A stretch of 64,000 nucleotides of DNA from Pacificitalea manganoxidans (GTDB taxonomy: Bacteria > Pseudomonadota > Alphaproteobacteria > Rhodobacterales > Rhodobacteraceae): positions 2,418,001 through 2,482,000 of the forward strand of contig NZ_CP021404.1 of assembly GCF_002504165.1 (NCBI RefSeq), given 5' to 3'. A program made the translations under genes and the position numbers. Below are positions 34,696 through 42,652 of the stretch, one piece after another; the stretch's first letter is position 1; each line of letters opens with the position of its first letter. The notes under the pieces are model-generated. The model did not search any database. It saw only the letters and a program-made list of their open reading frames with translations, and had not been told where the DNA came from.

Positions 34696-36351
34696 ATGAA
34701 AACGGCACGATCATTTCTCCGCGAAGAGACCGGCGCCGCGATGGTGTTTTCGCTCTTCCTGTTGATCGGGATGATCTTGATTGGCGGCATCGCCATTGAC
34801 GTTGCCCGCTATGAACGGGTCCGCACCGAACTTCAGCACACCATCGACAATGCCGTTCTGGCCGCCGCCAGCCTGAGCCAGACCATGACCCCGAAAGAGG
34901 TCGTGGACAGCTGGTTTGACGCGGCTGGCTTTGGCCATCTGGAACCGGTGGTCGCCGCCGAGGATGAAAAGACCGGCCCCATGCTAGTGGGCCGCACCGT
35001 CGATGGCAGTGTGAAGGCGGATCTGTCGACCTACTTCCTGCGGATCTGGGGCTACGAAGAACTGCCCGTCACCGTGGCATCCGTCGCGACCGAGCGTGTG
35101 GATGACATTGAAATCTCGCTCGTGCTCGACGTCTCGGGCTCGATGGCGCAGGACAGCGCCAATACCGAGGAAGGCACGACCAAACTGCAGGAGCTTCAGC
35201 GTGCGGCGACATCCTTTGTCACCAAGATCCTTGAACAAAGCGAACCGGGGCGTGTTTCGATCAACCTTGTTCCTTATGCCTCGCAGGTAAACGCGGGCGC
35301 AGCACTGCTGTCGAGCTACACGACAAGTGACGAACACAGCTATTCGAACTGCATCGAGTTCGAGACGGACGATTTCAAATCTGCCGGGATCTCCACCGGC
35401 ACCAAATTGAACCGCAACGGGCATTTTCTCTTCCAGCTTGTCAACGCCAGCGACCCGCTGGCAGGGCAGTGGCACTGCCGCATCGACGATGGCTTCGAGA
35501 TCACCGCCGTGTCGCAATCCGTCGACGACCTGACTGCGCAGATTAGCAAGCTCACGGCGGAGGGCAGCACCTCGATCGATATCGGGATCAAATGGGGCAC
35601 GGCCCTGTTGGACGAATCCGCGCAGACGCCGGTGTCGAACCTGATCGACGCGGGCAAGGTCGACGAGGCCTTCCGCGGCCGTCCCCTGCCCTATGACGCC
35701 TCCAACAGCATGAAGGTGCTGGTGGTGATGACCGACGGTGAGAATTTCCCGGAATATCGGCTAAAATCCGACTTTGCCTCCGGCGCATCGGATGTCTGGC
35801 GTGCGATGTATAGCGGCAACGGCCTTTATACCGTCCATGACCCCGAAGGCTCGGGCGAGGATCTCGATGACGACAAGAAAAAGAACGAACCCTACTTCTT
35901 TGCGACCGTCACGGAAAAAAAGGGCAGCTATTACCTGAATGGCACCGGCGACCATTTCTGGGACGCCACCACCGCAGGTGACAAATTCGGGCTGAGCGAG
36001 ATCCATATGACATGGCCGCAGGTCTGGGCGGAAATGTCCTACTACTGGCACCACTACAACCTGCGCACGCCACAGGGCCGCCGCTACGGCCTGTCTGACT
36101 GGCCCTACACGCCGTTCTACACCATCGACGCATCGACCAAGAACAGCCGCATGTCCGCTGCGTGTTCTGCGGCAAAGGCCAAGGGCATCGTCGTCTACAC
36201 CATCGGGTTCGAGGCGCCGGAGACCTATGCCGACCTGCTGCGTGACTGCGCATGGAACGAAACCCATTACTTCCCTGTCGAAGGGCTGAAGATCGATGAC
36301 GCCTTTGACATGATCGCCAGCTCCATCAGCATGTTGAGGCTCACCCAATGA
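34696..36351 (+). CDS. TadG-like protein with von Willebrand A domain
   Basis: The product has 551 residues. The N-terminal part is TadE/TadG-type: EETGAAMVFSLFLLIGMILIGG, a prepilin-like hydrophobic helix after a glutamate-containing motif, typical of pseudopilins processed by TadV. A von Willebrand A domain follows from about residue 135, with the MIDAS pattern DVSGSMA (DxSxS), and extends almost to the C-terminus. It is probably a minor pilin or anchor of a Flp/Tad pilus. It starts a three-gene set with two TadE-like genes; the main tad operon is not in the window. Start is ATG at 34696, with a GTG three bases before it possible. Confidence 0.85.
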   Translation: MKTARSFLREETGAAMVFSLFLLIGMILIGGIAIDVARYERVRTELQHTIDNAVLAAASLSQTMTPKEVVDSWFDAAGFGHLEPVVAAEDEKTGPMLVGRTVDGSVKADLSTYFLRIWGYEELPVTVASVATERVDDIEISLVLDVSGSMAQDSANTEEGTTKLQELQRAATSFVTKILEQSEPGRVSINLVPYASQVNAGAALLSSYTTSDEHSYSNCIEFETDDFKSAGISTGTKLNRNGHFLFQLVNASDPLAGQWHCRIDDGFEITAVSQSVDDLTAQISKLTAEGSTSIDIGIKWGTALLDESAQTPVSNLIDAGKVDEAFRGRPLPYDASNSMKVLVVMTDGENFPEYRLKSDFASGASDVWRAMYSGNGLYTVHDPEGSGEDLDDDKKKNEPYFFATVTEKKGSYYLNGTGDHFWDATTAGDKFGLSEIHMTWPQVWAEMSYYWHHYNLRTPQGRRYGLSDWPYTPFYTIDASTKNSRMSAACSAAKAKGIVVYTIGFEAPETYADLLRDCAWNETHYFPVEGLKIDDAFDMIASSISMLRLTQ

Positions 36352-36935
36352 CGCGCGCGCTTCGTGCTCCCTTGCGGCTTGGCGCCCGGATGGTCGCGCG
36401 TCTGCTGCCGCATCACATGCGCCGCTTCGGGCAGGCGCAGGACGGTGCAGTTACAGTCGAATTCGTCATCCTTCTGCCGCTGCTGCTGTATGTTTTCATG
36501 ATGGGGTTCGAACTGGGGCTGCTGAACGTGCGGCACCTGTTTTTGCACCGCGCGACCGATCTGGTCGCCCGCGACATCCAGATCAGCACCAAAACGCCCC
36601 CCACATATGACGAACTGAAGCAGCAGATTTGCGACCGCGCGCTGTTCCAGCAGGATTGCGTGGACTCCATCCGTATCGAGATGCGCGCCCTGCCTCTGGC
36701 CGACTGGGCCGACGCGACCCGCACGGTTGCCTGTGTCGACCGCGAGGAAAGCGACAGCGAGCCGACCCAGAATTACCAGCCCGGCCAGCAGAACGACCTG
36801 ATGCTGATCCGCGTCTGCCGCCTGTTCAAACCGATTTTCCCCGGCAGCGGTCTGGGCCATCGCCTGCCTAAGAACTCCGAAGAGGAATACGGGCTCGTGG
36901 TGTTTTCAGGCTTTGTCTCGGAGCCGGTGTCGTGA
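36348..36935 (+). CDS. TadE-family pilus assembly protein
   Basis: A 195-residue protein with one hydrophobic helix at about residues 30-55, preceded by the TadE motif QDGAVTVEFVILLPLLLYVF (glycine, then glutamate at the fifth position). Cysteines in the extracellular part may pair. The start overlaps the TadG-like stop by four bases. It likely acts as a minor pseudopilin with its neighbours. Confidence 0.82.
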   Translation: MTRALRAPLRLGARMVARLLPHHMRRFGQAQDGAVTVEFVILLPLLLYVFMMGFELGLLNVRHLFLHRATDLVARDIQISTKTPPTYDELKQQICDRALFQQDCVDSIRIEMRALPLADWADATRTVACVDREESDSEPTQNYQPGQQNDLMLIRVCRLFKPIFPGSGLGHRLPKNSEEEYGLVVFSGFVSEPVS

Positions 36936-37531
36936 TGCGCCTACCCCGTCTGATCCCCCTGACCCGGCTGCGGCGCTTCGCCCGCGAGGAAACCGGCAGC
37001 AGCCAGTCGCTGGAACTGCTGTTGGTGTTCCCGCTGCTGATCTGGGCGCTGTGCGGCTTCTACGTCTACACCGATGCGTTCAAAATCCGCACCGTGCTGA
37101 CCGACGCCACCGCGCTTATCGCCGATACGCTGTCGCGCCAAAGCGTGCCGATCACGCAAGACGATCTCGACGGGCTGCAATCCGTCATCGAATACATGTC
37201 GAACCTGTCCGGCGGTGCCGATCTGCGGGTGACACAGGTTGCCTGCACCAAGGACTGCGAAGACCTGACCAAGCGCAAGCTCGAGGTCGTATTTTCCCAC
37301 GGAAATGGCTATAAGGCCCTGACGACCAATGACTTTGCGCTCAACACCACGCATGAAGAGCGCGTGCCCCGCATTGACGAGGGCGACCGCATCATCATCG
37401 TCGACACGCAGATGTATTATACGCCTGCGTTCAATTTCGGCCTGACGGCCGGGGATATCGAGACGCGGCAGATCGTGCGTATGCGGTTCGCGCCGCAACT
37501 TTGCTGGGAAAGCTGCGGCTCCACCAGTTGA
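36932..37531 (+). CDS. TadE-like pilus assembly protein
   Basis: The product has 199 residues starting at a GTG that overlaps the previous stop by four bases. A basic start is followed by EETGSSQSLELLLVFPLLIWAL, a TadE-like prepilin helix with its glutamate, and FYVYTDAFKIR after it. A pair of cysteines, CTKDC, lies in the exported part, and two more lie near the C-terminus. I assign it by the N-terminal motif and operon context; the rest is not conserved enough to name. Confidence 0.75.
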   Translation: MMRLPRLIPLTRLRRFAREETGSSQSLELLLVFPLLIWALCGFYVYTDAFKIRTVLTDATALIADTLSRQSVPITQDDLDGLQSVIEYMSNLSGGADLRVTQVACTKDCEDLTKRKLEVVFSHGNGYKALTTNDFALNTTHEERVPRIDEGDRIIIVDTQMYYTPAFNFGLTAGDIETRQIVRMRFAPQLCWESCGSTS

Positions 37532-37629
37532 TCCTTGGGGCGTGATGCGTGGTACGCGGCGGGTCGCATTGCCCCGCATCGCTCGCCCGCGTAGGAGCAG
37601 GGTATCCCGCCCCCGCGTCCGGAGCCGCC

Positions 37630-38340
37630 ATGACCCGCCCCCCGTCCGACCAGACCGCCGCCCCCCGTCGGCCCGCGCCGCTGCGCGTGGTCTTTGACCT
37701 CGACGGGACATTGATCGACAGCGCCCCTGACGTGCGCAGCGTCGCGAATGCAGTGCTGGACCTCTGGAATGCAGCGCCGCTGACGCTGGAGCGGACCCGC
37801 GATTTCATGGGCGAAGGCGTGCCCACCTTCGTGGCGCGCATGTGCCGGCAGCGCGAACTGCCCATCGCGGACCATGACGCGGTGATGGCCGAATTTCTGG
37901 CCCGCTACGACGACGCCGTAACACTGACCGAGCCCTATCCCGGCGCGATCCGCATGCTGGAAGATCTGCGCGCGGCGGGGGCGGCAATGGCCGTTTGCAC
38001 CAATAAGCCACTGGCGCCGACACGCGCCGTGCTGCGGCATTTGGATATGGAGCGCCTGTTTGTCACCGTGATCGCGGGGGACAGCCTGCCCACCCGCAAA
38101 CCAGACCCGGCAATGCTGCACGCGGCTTTCGCGGCGCTCGGGGGTGATGGCCTGCGGATATATGTGGGGGATAGCGAAACCGATGCGGAAACCGCCCGGC
38201 GCGCAGAGGTTCCATTTGTGCTGTTTACAGAAGGCTATCGCAAAGGGCCGTTGGATCAGGTGCCCCGCGATCACGCCCTGTCCGATCTCGCGGCCTTGCC
38301 CGACCTGCTAGCTCAGCTGCGCCAAGCGGCGGCGGGCTGA
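37630..38340 (+). CDS. gph: Phosphoglycolate phosphatase (HAD superfamily)
   Basis: A 236-residue HAD enzyme. Motif I is VFDLDGTLIDSAPD with nucleophile Asp23 and general acid Asp25. Motif II is CTNKP, Lys is in TRKPDPAML, and motif IV is YVGDSETDAETARRA. The cap domain pattern with FMGEGVPTFVARM fits Gph of alphaproteobacteria, which removes phosphate from 2-phosphoglycolate. The ATG at 37630 follows GGAGCC. It lies 98 bases after the Tad genes and is probably separate from them. Confidence 0.88.
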   Translation: MTRPPSDQTAAPRRPAPLRVVFDLDGTLIDSAPDVRSVANAVLDLWNAAPLTLERTRDFMGEGVPTFVARMCRQRELPIADHDAVMAEFLARYDDAVTLTEPYPGAIRMLEDLRAAGAAMAVCTNKPLAPTRAVLRHLDMERLFVTVIAGDSLPTRKPDPAMLHAAFAALGGDGLRIYVGDSETDAETARRAEVPFVLFTEGYRKGPLDQVPRDHALSDLAALPDLLAQLRQAAAG

Positions 38341-38347
38341 TCGGCAA

Positions 38348-38378
38348 ACGGGCCGGGCGCTGCATCGCCCCGGCCCGT
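38348..38378. terminator. Bidirectional terminator-like hairpin
   Basis: A perfect 10-bp stem ACGGGCCGGG / CCCGGCCCGT with an 11-base loop sits between the convergent gph and DUF305 genes. No long T-run is present on either side. Confidence 0.6.
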
Positions 38379-38389
38379 GATTATCACGC

Positions 38390-39244
38390 TTACGCGTCGC
38401 AGTTGTAGAAGCCGCGATAGCCCACGGTCAGCCCCGCATCGAGGGTGAAGACCAGTTCGGCATTCGCGCGCCAATCGGCGTCGTCACCCAAGGGACGCAC
38501 CCGCGCCACTGCGCCTTCGGTGCTGAATTCGGCCTCGCCGCCGCTCGCGCTTTGCCCGTCCATCGACACCAGAACACCGTTCATCTTGATCATCGCGTCG
38601 CTGCCATCGGCGCTGGCCCACAGGACCGGGTCGTCTTCGGGGCTGCGGTTGAAACGGCAGCTTTCGCCCTGTGCCACCGGGCCGGCTTCCTCCGCTGGCA
38701 TCGGCGCAAGGTCCATCGTGGAAATCAGCGTGTTGGACAGCGCGTCCTCGATGCTGCCTTCGCTGGCGGGCGGATCTTCGTAGGTCTCCGCCGCGACATT
38801 GCCGCGCTCGATATCGGCGATCATATAGCGCATCTCCGCGATTTCCTTCCGCTGGGCGGCGATGATTTCATCGGCCAGCTTGCGCGCACGGGCATCTTCG
38901 ATCCCGGCCCGCTCGGACGTCATGATCGCGATCGAATGGTGCGGGATCATCGCGCGCATGTAGCTGACACCGCCCACGGTCACCTGACTGCGCACCAGCC
39001 ACAGCGACAGACCGAACACGATGATCGCCCCCGCGAAAATGGCGATGTTCAGTTTCTTGTTGGTATACATCCCCAGCATGAACGCCAGCATGATGACGGC
39101 CATCACCGCGCCCATCAGCAGCGCCATGTAGCTGCGCGTTTCGGAGAAGAAGAGATGTTCCCACGCGTAGGTGTTGATATACATCAACCCGAACATCACC
39201 ACCGTGGATGTCAGGATCATCAAGCCAAAACGTATATAAGACAT
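38390..39244 (-). CDS. Membrane-anchored DUF305 protein
   Basis: The protein has 284 residues. The N-terminal 85 residues hold three membrane helices. Next comes a DUF305 segment: YMRAMIPHHSIAIMTSERAG, then AAQRKEIAEMRYM, whose His pair and Met residues suggest metal binding. The last 110 residues form an extra domain with cysteines near both ends (ESCRFNRS, FYNCDA), rich in beta-strand-like sequence. DUF305 proteins are ferritin-like in fold and are often linked to copper or other metals, without a proven role here. The gene faces gph across a terminator hairpin. Confidence 0.85.
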   Translation of the reverse strand: MSYIRFGLMILTSTVVMFGLMYINTYAWEHLFFSETRSYMALLMGAVMAVIMLAFMLGMYTNKKLNIAIFAGAIIVFGLSLWLVRSQVTVGGVSYMRAMIPHHSIAIMTSERAGIEDARARKLADEIIAAQRKEIAEMRYMIADIERGNVAAETYEDPPASEGSIEDALSNTLISTMDLAPMPAEEAGPVAQGESCRFNRSPEDDPVLWASADGSDAMIKMNGVLVSMDGQSASGGEAEFSTEGAVARVRPLGDDADWRANAELVFTLDAGLTVGYRGFYNCDA

Positions 39245-39407
39245 TGAGCAGAACCTCGCGTGTGCCGTTAATTTGATGGAACAACAGGATTCCGCCGCTG
39301 GAGGGTTCCAACGGGTTTGCGCAAAATTTGGCCTGACGGGTTAAAAAGCATGGCGCGCGAACGGGTTGCCCGCCGGGACGCGCTGCGGATGGATTACGAA
39401 AAACACC

Positions 39408-40052
39408 TTAGAACGTGTTCAGTGACACCCCGACAAAGGCCTCCTGCGCCTGAAGCCGGACCCCGGTGCGCAGCCGCACCGGCCCGTCATTGATCTGAAA
39501 CCCGGTCGCCACAGAGGTTTCGTGGTAGCCGTCATTGTGACCCGACGCGGTCAGTTCCAGATTGATCGGCATCCCCTGCGGAAACGCCTGCATCAGCGCA
39601 AAGTAGCCAGCGCGGTAGCTGTCGATCTCGGCCAGCCAGAACAGCCCGCCCCAGTCCTGCGCCAGATACTGCTCGGCGGCGATCTTGAGGCCTGGATCGG
39701 CCTCGCCATCGTCGAAATGCAACGTCGCGCCGACACGGCCTGTGATGCCGTAATCCAGCGGCACGGCGTGGGTCAGGCTCAGCGTCGTTTCAGCCCCGCC
39801 GTCATAATCCGAAAATGTCAGACCGCCGCTGATCGGGCCGCGCCCGATGCTGGCGACAAGCGTATGGTCGCTGGGGCCGCGATCATATTGCAGAAACTCG
39901 CCATCTGCGTGGGCAGCAGGCGCGGCAAGCGTCGTCAACGTCGTCAAGGCCGCGATCTGTGCGACACGCCTGCCCCGCATCGTTACCCGTGCGAAAAAGA
40001 CCTCGGAAGGGAAAACAGCCGCTATGGCGGCGATACGGCATTTGCTGCTCAT
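39408..40052 (-). CDS. Secreted protein of unknown function
   Basis: The product has 214 residues from an ATG at 40052 with AGGA nine bases upstream. A second possible start at 39980 gives a shorter, more typical signal peptide (RRVAQIAALTTLTTLAAPAAHADG). The mature part is dominated by alternating polar and hydrophobic residues with many glycines (GGLTFSDYDGGAETTLSL, GRVGATLHFDD), suggesting beta-strands, possibly a small outer-membrane barrel. It ends in VSLNTF; a C-terminal phenylalanine is common in outer-membrane proteins. I do not recognise the family. Confidence 0.7.
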   Translation of the reverse strand: MSSKCRIAAIAAVFPSEVFFARVTMRGRRVAQIAALTTLTTLAAPAAHADGEFLQYDRGPSDHTLVASIGRGPISGGLTFSDYDGGAETTLSLTHAVPLDYGITGRVGATLHFDDGEADPGLKIAAEQYLAQDWGGLFWLAEIDSYRAGYFALMQAFPQGMPINLELTASGHNDGYHETSVATGFQINDGPVRLRTGVRLQAQEAFVGVSLNTF

Positions 40053-40199
40053 TATGATATCCTGCTCTGGCGCGCGGACCCGCAGTTCAGAACATCTGCC
40101 GCGCGGTTCCACTGCATTTACCGTGCATGGCAAAACCGCGGCGGGCCATATTGGACCCGCCGCGGCATTCAATTTGATCGGCGCTGTTGCGCGGGTGGC

Positions 40200-41294
40200 T
40201 CATTCCCCGGCTTCGAACATCCGGAACCCCTGCATCCGGGACTGGATCACCGACAGCGCCGAGGACAGATGCGCGCTTTCGCGGGAGGACGAGCTGTCGG
40301 TCGGGTAGACCAGCCGCCCGGCGGCGATGTCTTCGGCGTCGCGGGTCAGCCGCTCGATCGGCAGGATGTAGTGCCGGGCATAGAGGATCGCGCAGATCGC
40401 CATCATGAAAAACAGCCCCGCAATCGCCCAGCGAATATTGCCCATCAGTTCCGACAACCCGGCATTCTGGGTCATGGCCGGAACCTTCACCACCAGATCC
40501 CAAGCGAAATGGGGGATATTGCTGCCGGTCAGAAGCGAGGGGAACACCGCCATCACATAGTCATCGCTGCCGTTCTCGGCGGGCACGTAGCGGGTGATGT
40601 CGGAGCCGAATTTCGCCAGACCGCCCACTGCATCGGGCAGCCGCGCCGCGACCCGTTCGGACACTTCGATGACGCGGTCGCCCGTCTCATCGATCACCGC
40701 GAAATCAACGTCGAGTTGCTCGGCGGCTTCGCGCAGGTAATTCTCCATCCAGCTCAGGCGCAGCGAATAGGCGACCACACCGCGGGTCACACCGAACCGG
40801 TCGATCACCGGAGCGGACAGGTTCAGCAGGCCCGTGGCTTCGCTCGACGCCGTGGCGCGGCGGTCATGGTAGCTGGCCAGCGTGCCGCGTTTGATGCCGT
40901 CATAGAACCACGCCTGCATGCCCACATCCTCGCTTTCGCGGGCGCGGCGCGAGCCTGCCACGACGCGCCCATCCGGCGTGGCGACACCCACCCATTCGAC
41001 GGCGCTACTGGCCCGGACCACAGCATCGGCAAAGGATCGTGCCCCGGCGGGGTTATCCATCTCGATCTGTTGGGTCAGGGCGTTGAGACTGTCCCATTCC
41101 CTTTCGATCGCCCGTGACATCGTCAGCCGCAGCGCGTTGCCCGCCCGCAATGCCACTTCGGACTGCACTTCGCGCTCGTAGCTTCCGACGTAGTTGCGCA
41201 AGGGAAGCGAAACGATGAGGACGGCCGCGACGAATGCTGCAAGCGCGAATCCGACAAGTGTGACGGAGAGGCGGGGGAAATGGCGGGTTTTCAC
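40200..41294 (-). CDS. Cache-HAMP sensor protein without an output domain
   Basis: The product has 364 residues from a GTG at 41294 with GGGAG seven bases upstream. After one membrane helix (residues 8-30) comes a periplasmic double-Cache-like sensing region (to about 285; WVGVATPDGRVVAGSRR and DFAVIDETGDRVIEVSERV are typical strands). A second helix (about 288-310) and a HAMP domain (RHYILPIERLTRDAEDIAAGRL) follow. The protein stops soon after HAMP, so there is no kinase, cyclase or chemotaxis domain. It may work by association with another protein. The start and end are both clean, so it does not look truncated by mutation. Confidence 0.82.
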   Translation of the reverse strand: MKTRHFPRLSVTLVGFALAAFVAAVLIVSLPLRNYVGSYEREVQSEVALRAGNALRLTMSRAIEREWDSLNALTQQIEMDNPAGARSFADAVVRASSAVEWVGVATPDGRVVAGSRRARESEDVGMQAWFYDGIKRGTLASYHDRRATASSEATGLLNLSAPVIDRFGVTRGVVAYSLRLSWMENYLREAAEQLDVDFAVIDETGDRVIEVSERVAARLPDAVGGLAKFGSDITRYVPAENGSDDYVMAVFPSLLTGSNIPHFAWDLVVKVPAMTQNAGLSELMGNIRWAIAGLFFMMAICAILYARHYILPIERLTRDAEDIAAGRLVYPTDSSSSRESAHLSSALSVIQSRMQGFRMFEAGE

Positions 41295-41393
41295 GGGTAA
41301 GCTCCCTTTCACATGGCCGGCGAAATGCTGGTAAATAGGGATTAACCATCCACTCAGGCCGAAGCCGGGCATGATTGTGGCAGCGGCGTGGTA

Positions 41394-41461
41394 TTTGCAT
41401 TTTTGCGAAAGTGACCCCAACGGCAGTGCAAAGCCGGGTTACGGCGTTTGCATATCGCAAA
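41394..41461. promoter_or_regulatory. Two related TTTGCAT repeats upstream of deoC
   Basis: TTTGC-N6-GCGAAA (41394-41409) and the symmetrical TTTGC-N5-GCAAA (41447-41461) begin 53 bases apart, near five helical turns, in the 331-base gap before deoC. They could be operators for deoC or for the divergent sensor gene. No gene is visible in this gap. Confidence 0.35.
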
Positions 41462-41625
41462 ACGAGGCCCGCGATCGGCGCAGACACGCGCCATCGCGAC
41501 CTGTGCCGTGACATCTTCAGTGACGGACCCCGGGGAATACGCTAGGCCAAAAGGAGCAGCCGCGTGACGCGCCAAGGCTTCTGCCACCGCCCGTCACCGT
41601 GGCGCCGTCACGAAGGATGCAAGCC

Positions 41626-42642
41626 ATGAGCGACCAGAGCCAGACCGCCGCAGACGCCGCGCCCCATGCCACCCAGATCGCCACAATGGACAGCCATGCC
41701 CGCAATCCCGGCATCGCGCTTGACCCGGCGATGTTCGAAGGCCACGCCGTCAATCGCTCCGCCACCGAACGGCGCGCGGCGACGCTGGGCACACGCCGGT
41801 CGCTGAAGAAACAGCATCAGGCGGCATGGCTGGTAAACGCGGTGCGGCTGATCGATCTGACGACACTTGCAGGCGATGACACGGCGGGCCGGGTCGCGCG
41901 GCTTTGCGCCAAGGCGCGCCACCCGCTGGCCCCGCATATCGTCGCGGGGCTGGGGCTTGGCGATAGGCGCCTGACCACCGGCGCGGTCTGTGTCTATCCC
42001 ACAATGGTGCCGCATGCGGTGCGCGCGCTTGACGGCTCGGGCATTCCGGTGGCCTCCGTCGCCACAGGTTTCCCTGCCGGGCTGATGCCGCTTCACCTGC
42101 GGCTGGAGGAAATTCGCTGGGCGGTCGATCAGGGCGCCGATGAGATCGATATCGTCATCACCCGCGAACACGTTCTGAAGCACGACTGGCATGCGCTCTA
42201 CGATGAGGTCGCGGCCATGCGCGAGGCCTGCGGCGCAGCGCATCTGAAGGCGATCCTCGCCACCGGCGATCTACAGACCCTGCGCAACGTCCACGCGGCG
42301 TCGATGGTGGCGATGCAGGCGGGCGCGGATTTCATCAAGACCTCCACCGGCAAGGAAGGCGTCAACGCTACCCTGCCCGTCAGCCTCGTCATGGTGCGGG
42401 CGTTGCGCGATTATGGCGCGGCCACGGGCCATCGCGTGGGGTTCAAGCCCGCAGGCGGCATCAAATCCGCCAAGGATGCGCTGACCTGGCAGATCCTGAT
42501 GCGCGAAGAACTGGGCCGCGATTGGGTCAACCCCGATCTGTTCCGCTTTGGCGCGTCGTCGATGCTGGGCGATATCGAGCGACAGCTCGACCACCATGTG
42601 ACCGGACGCTATGCCGCGTCTTCGCGCCACGCGCTTGCCTAA
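41626..42642 (+). CDS. deoC: Deoxyribose-phosphate aldolase
   Basis: A 338-residue DeoC, longer than the E. coli form because of an N-terminal extension of about 60 residues that is normal in this subgroup. It splits 2-deoxyribose 5-phosphate into acetaldehyde and glyceraldehyde 3-phosphate. The Schiff-base lysine is Lys238 in ADFIKTSTGKEG, and the acid/base residues lie in VGFKPAGGIKS. Its ATG has AAGGA 11 bases upstream. The next gene, 10 bases away, encodes an aldehyde dehydrogenase that could oxidise the acetaldehyde, so the two act in deoxynucleoside breakdown. Confidence 0.95.
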   Translation: MSDQSQTAADAAPHATQIATMDSHARNPGIALDPAMFEGHAVNRSATERRAATLGTRRSLKKQHQAAWLVNAVRLIDLTTLAGDDTAGRVARLCAKARHPLAPHIVAGLGLGDRRLTTGAVCVYPTMVPHAVRALDGSGIPVASVATGFPAGLMPLHLRLEEIRWAVDQGADEIDIVITREHVLKHDWHALYDEVAAMREACGAAHLKAILATGDLQTLRNVHAASMVAMQAGADFIKTSTGKEGVNATLPVSLVMVRALRDYGAATGHRVGFKPAGGIKSAKDALTWQILMREELGRDWVNPDLFRFGASSMLGDIERQLDHHVTGRYAASSRHALA

Positions 42643-42652
42643 GGAGCCTGTC

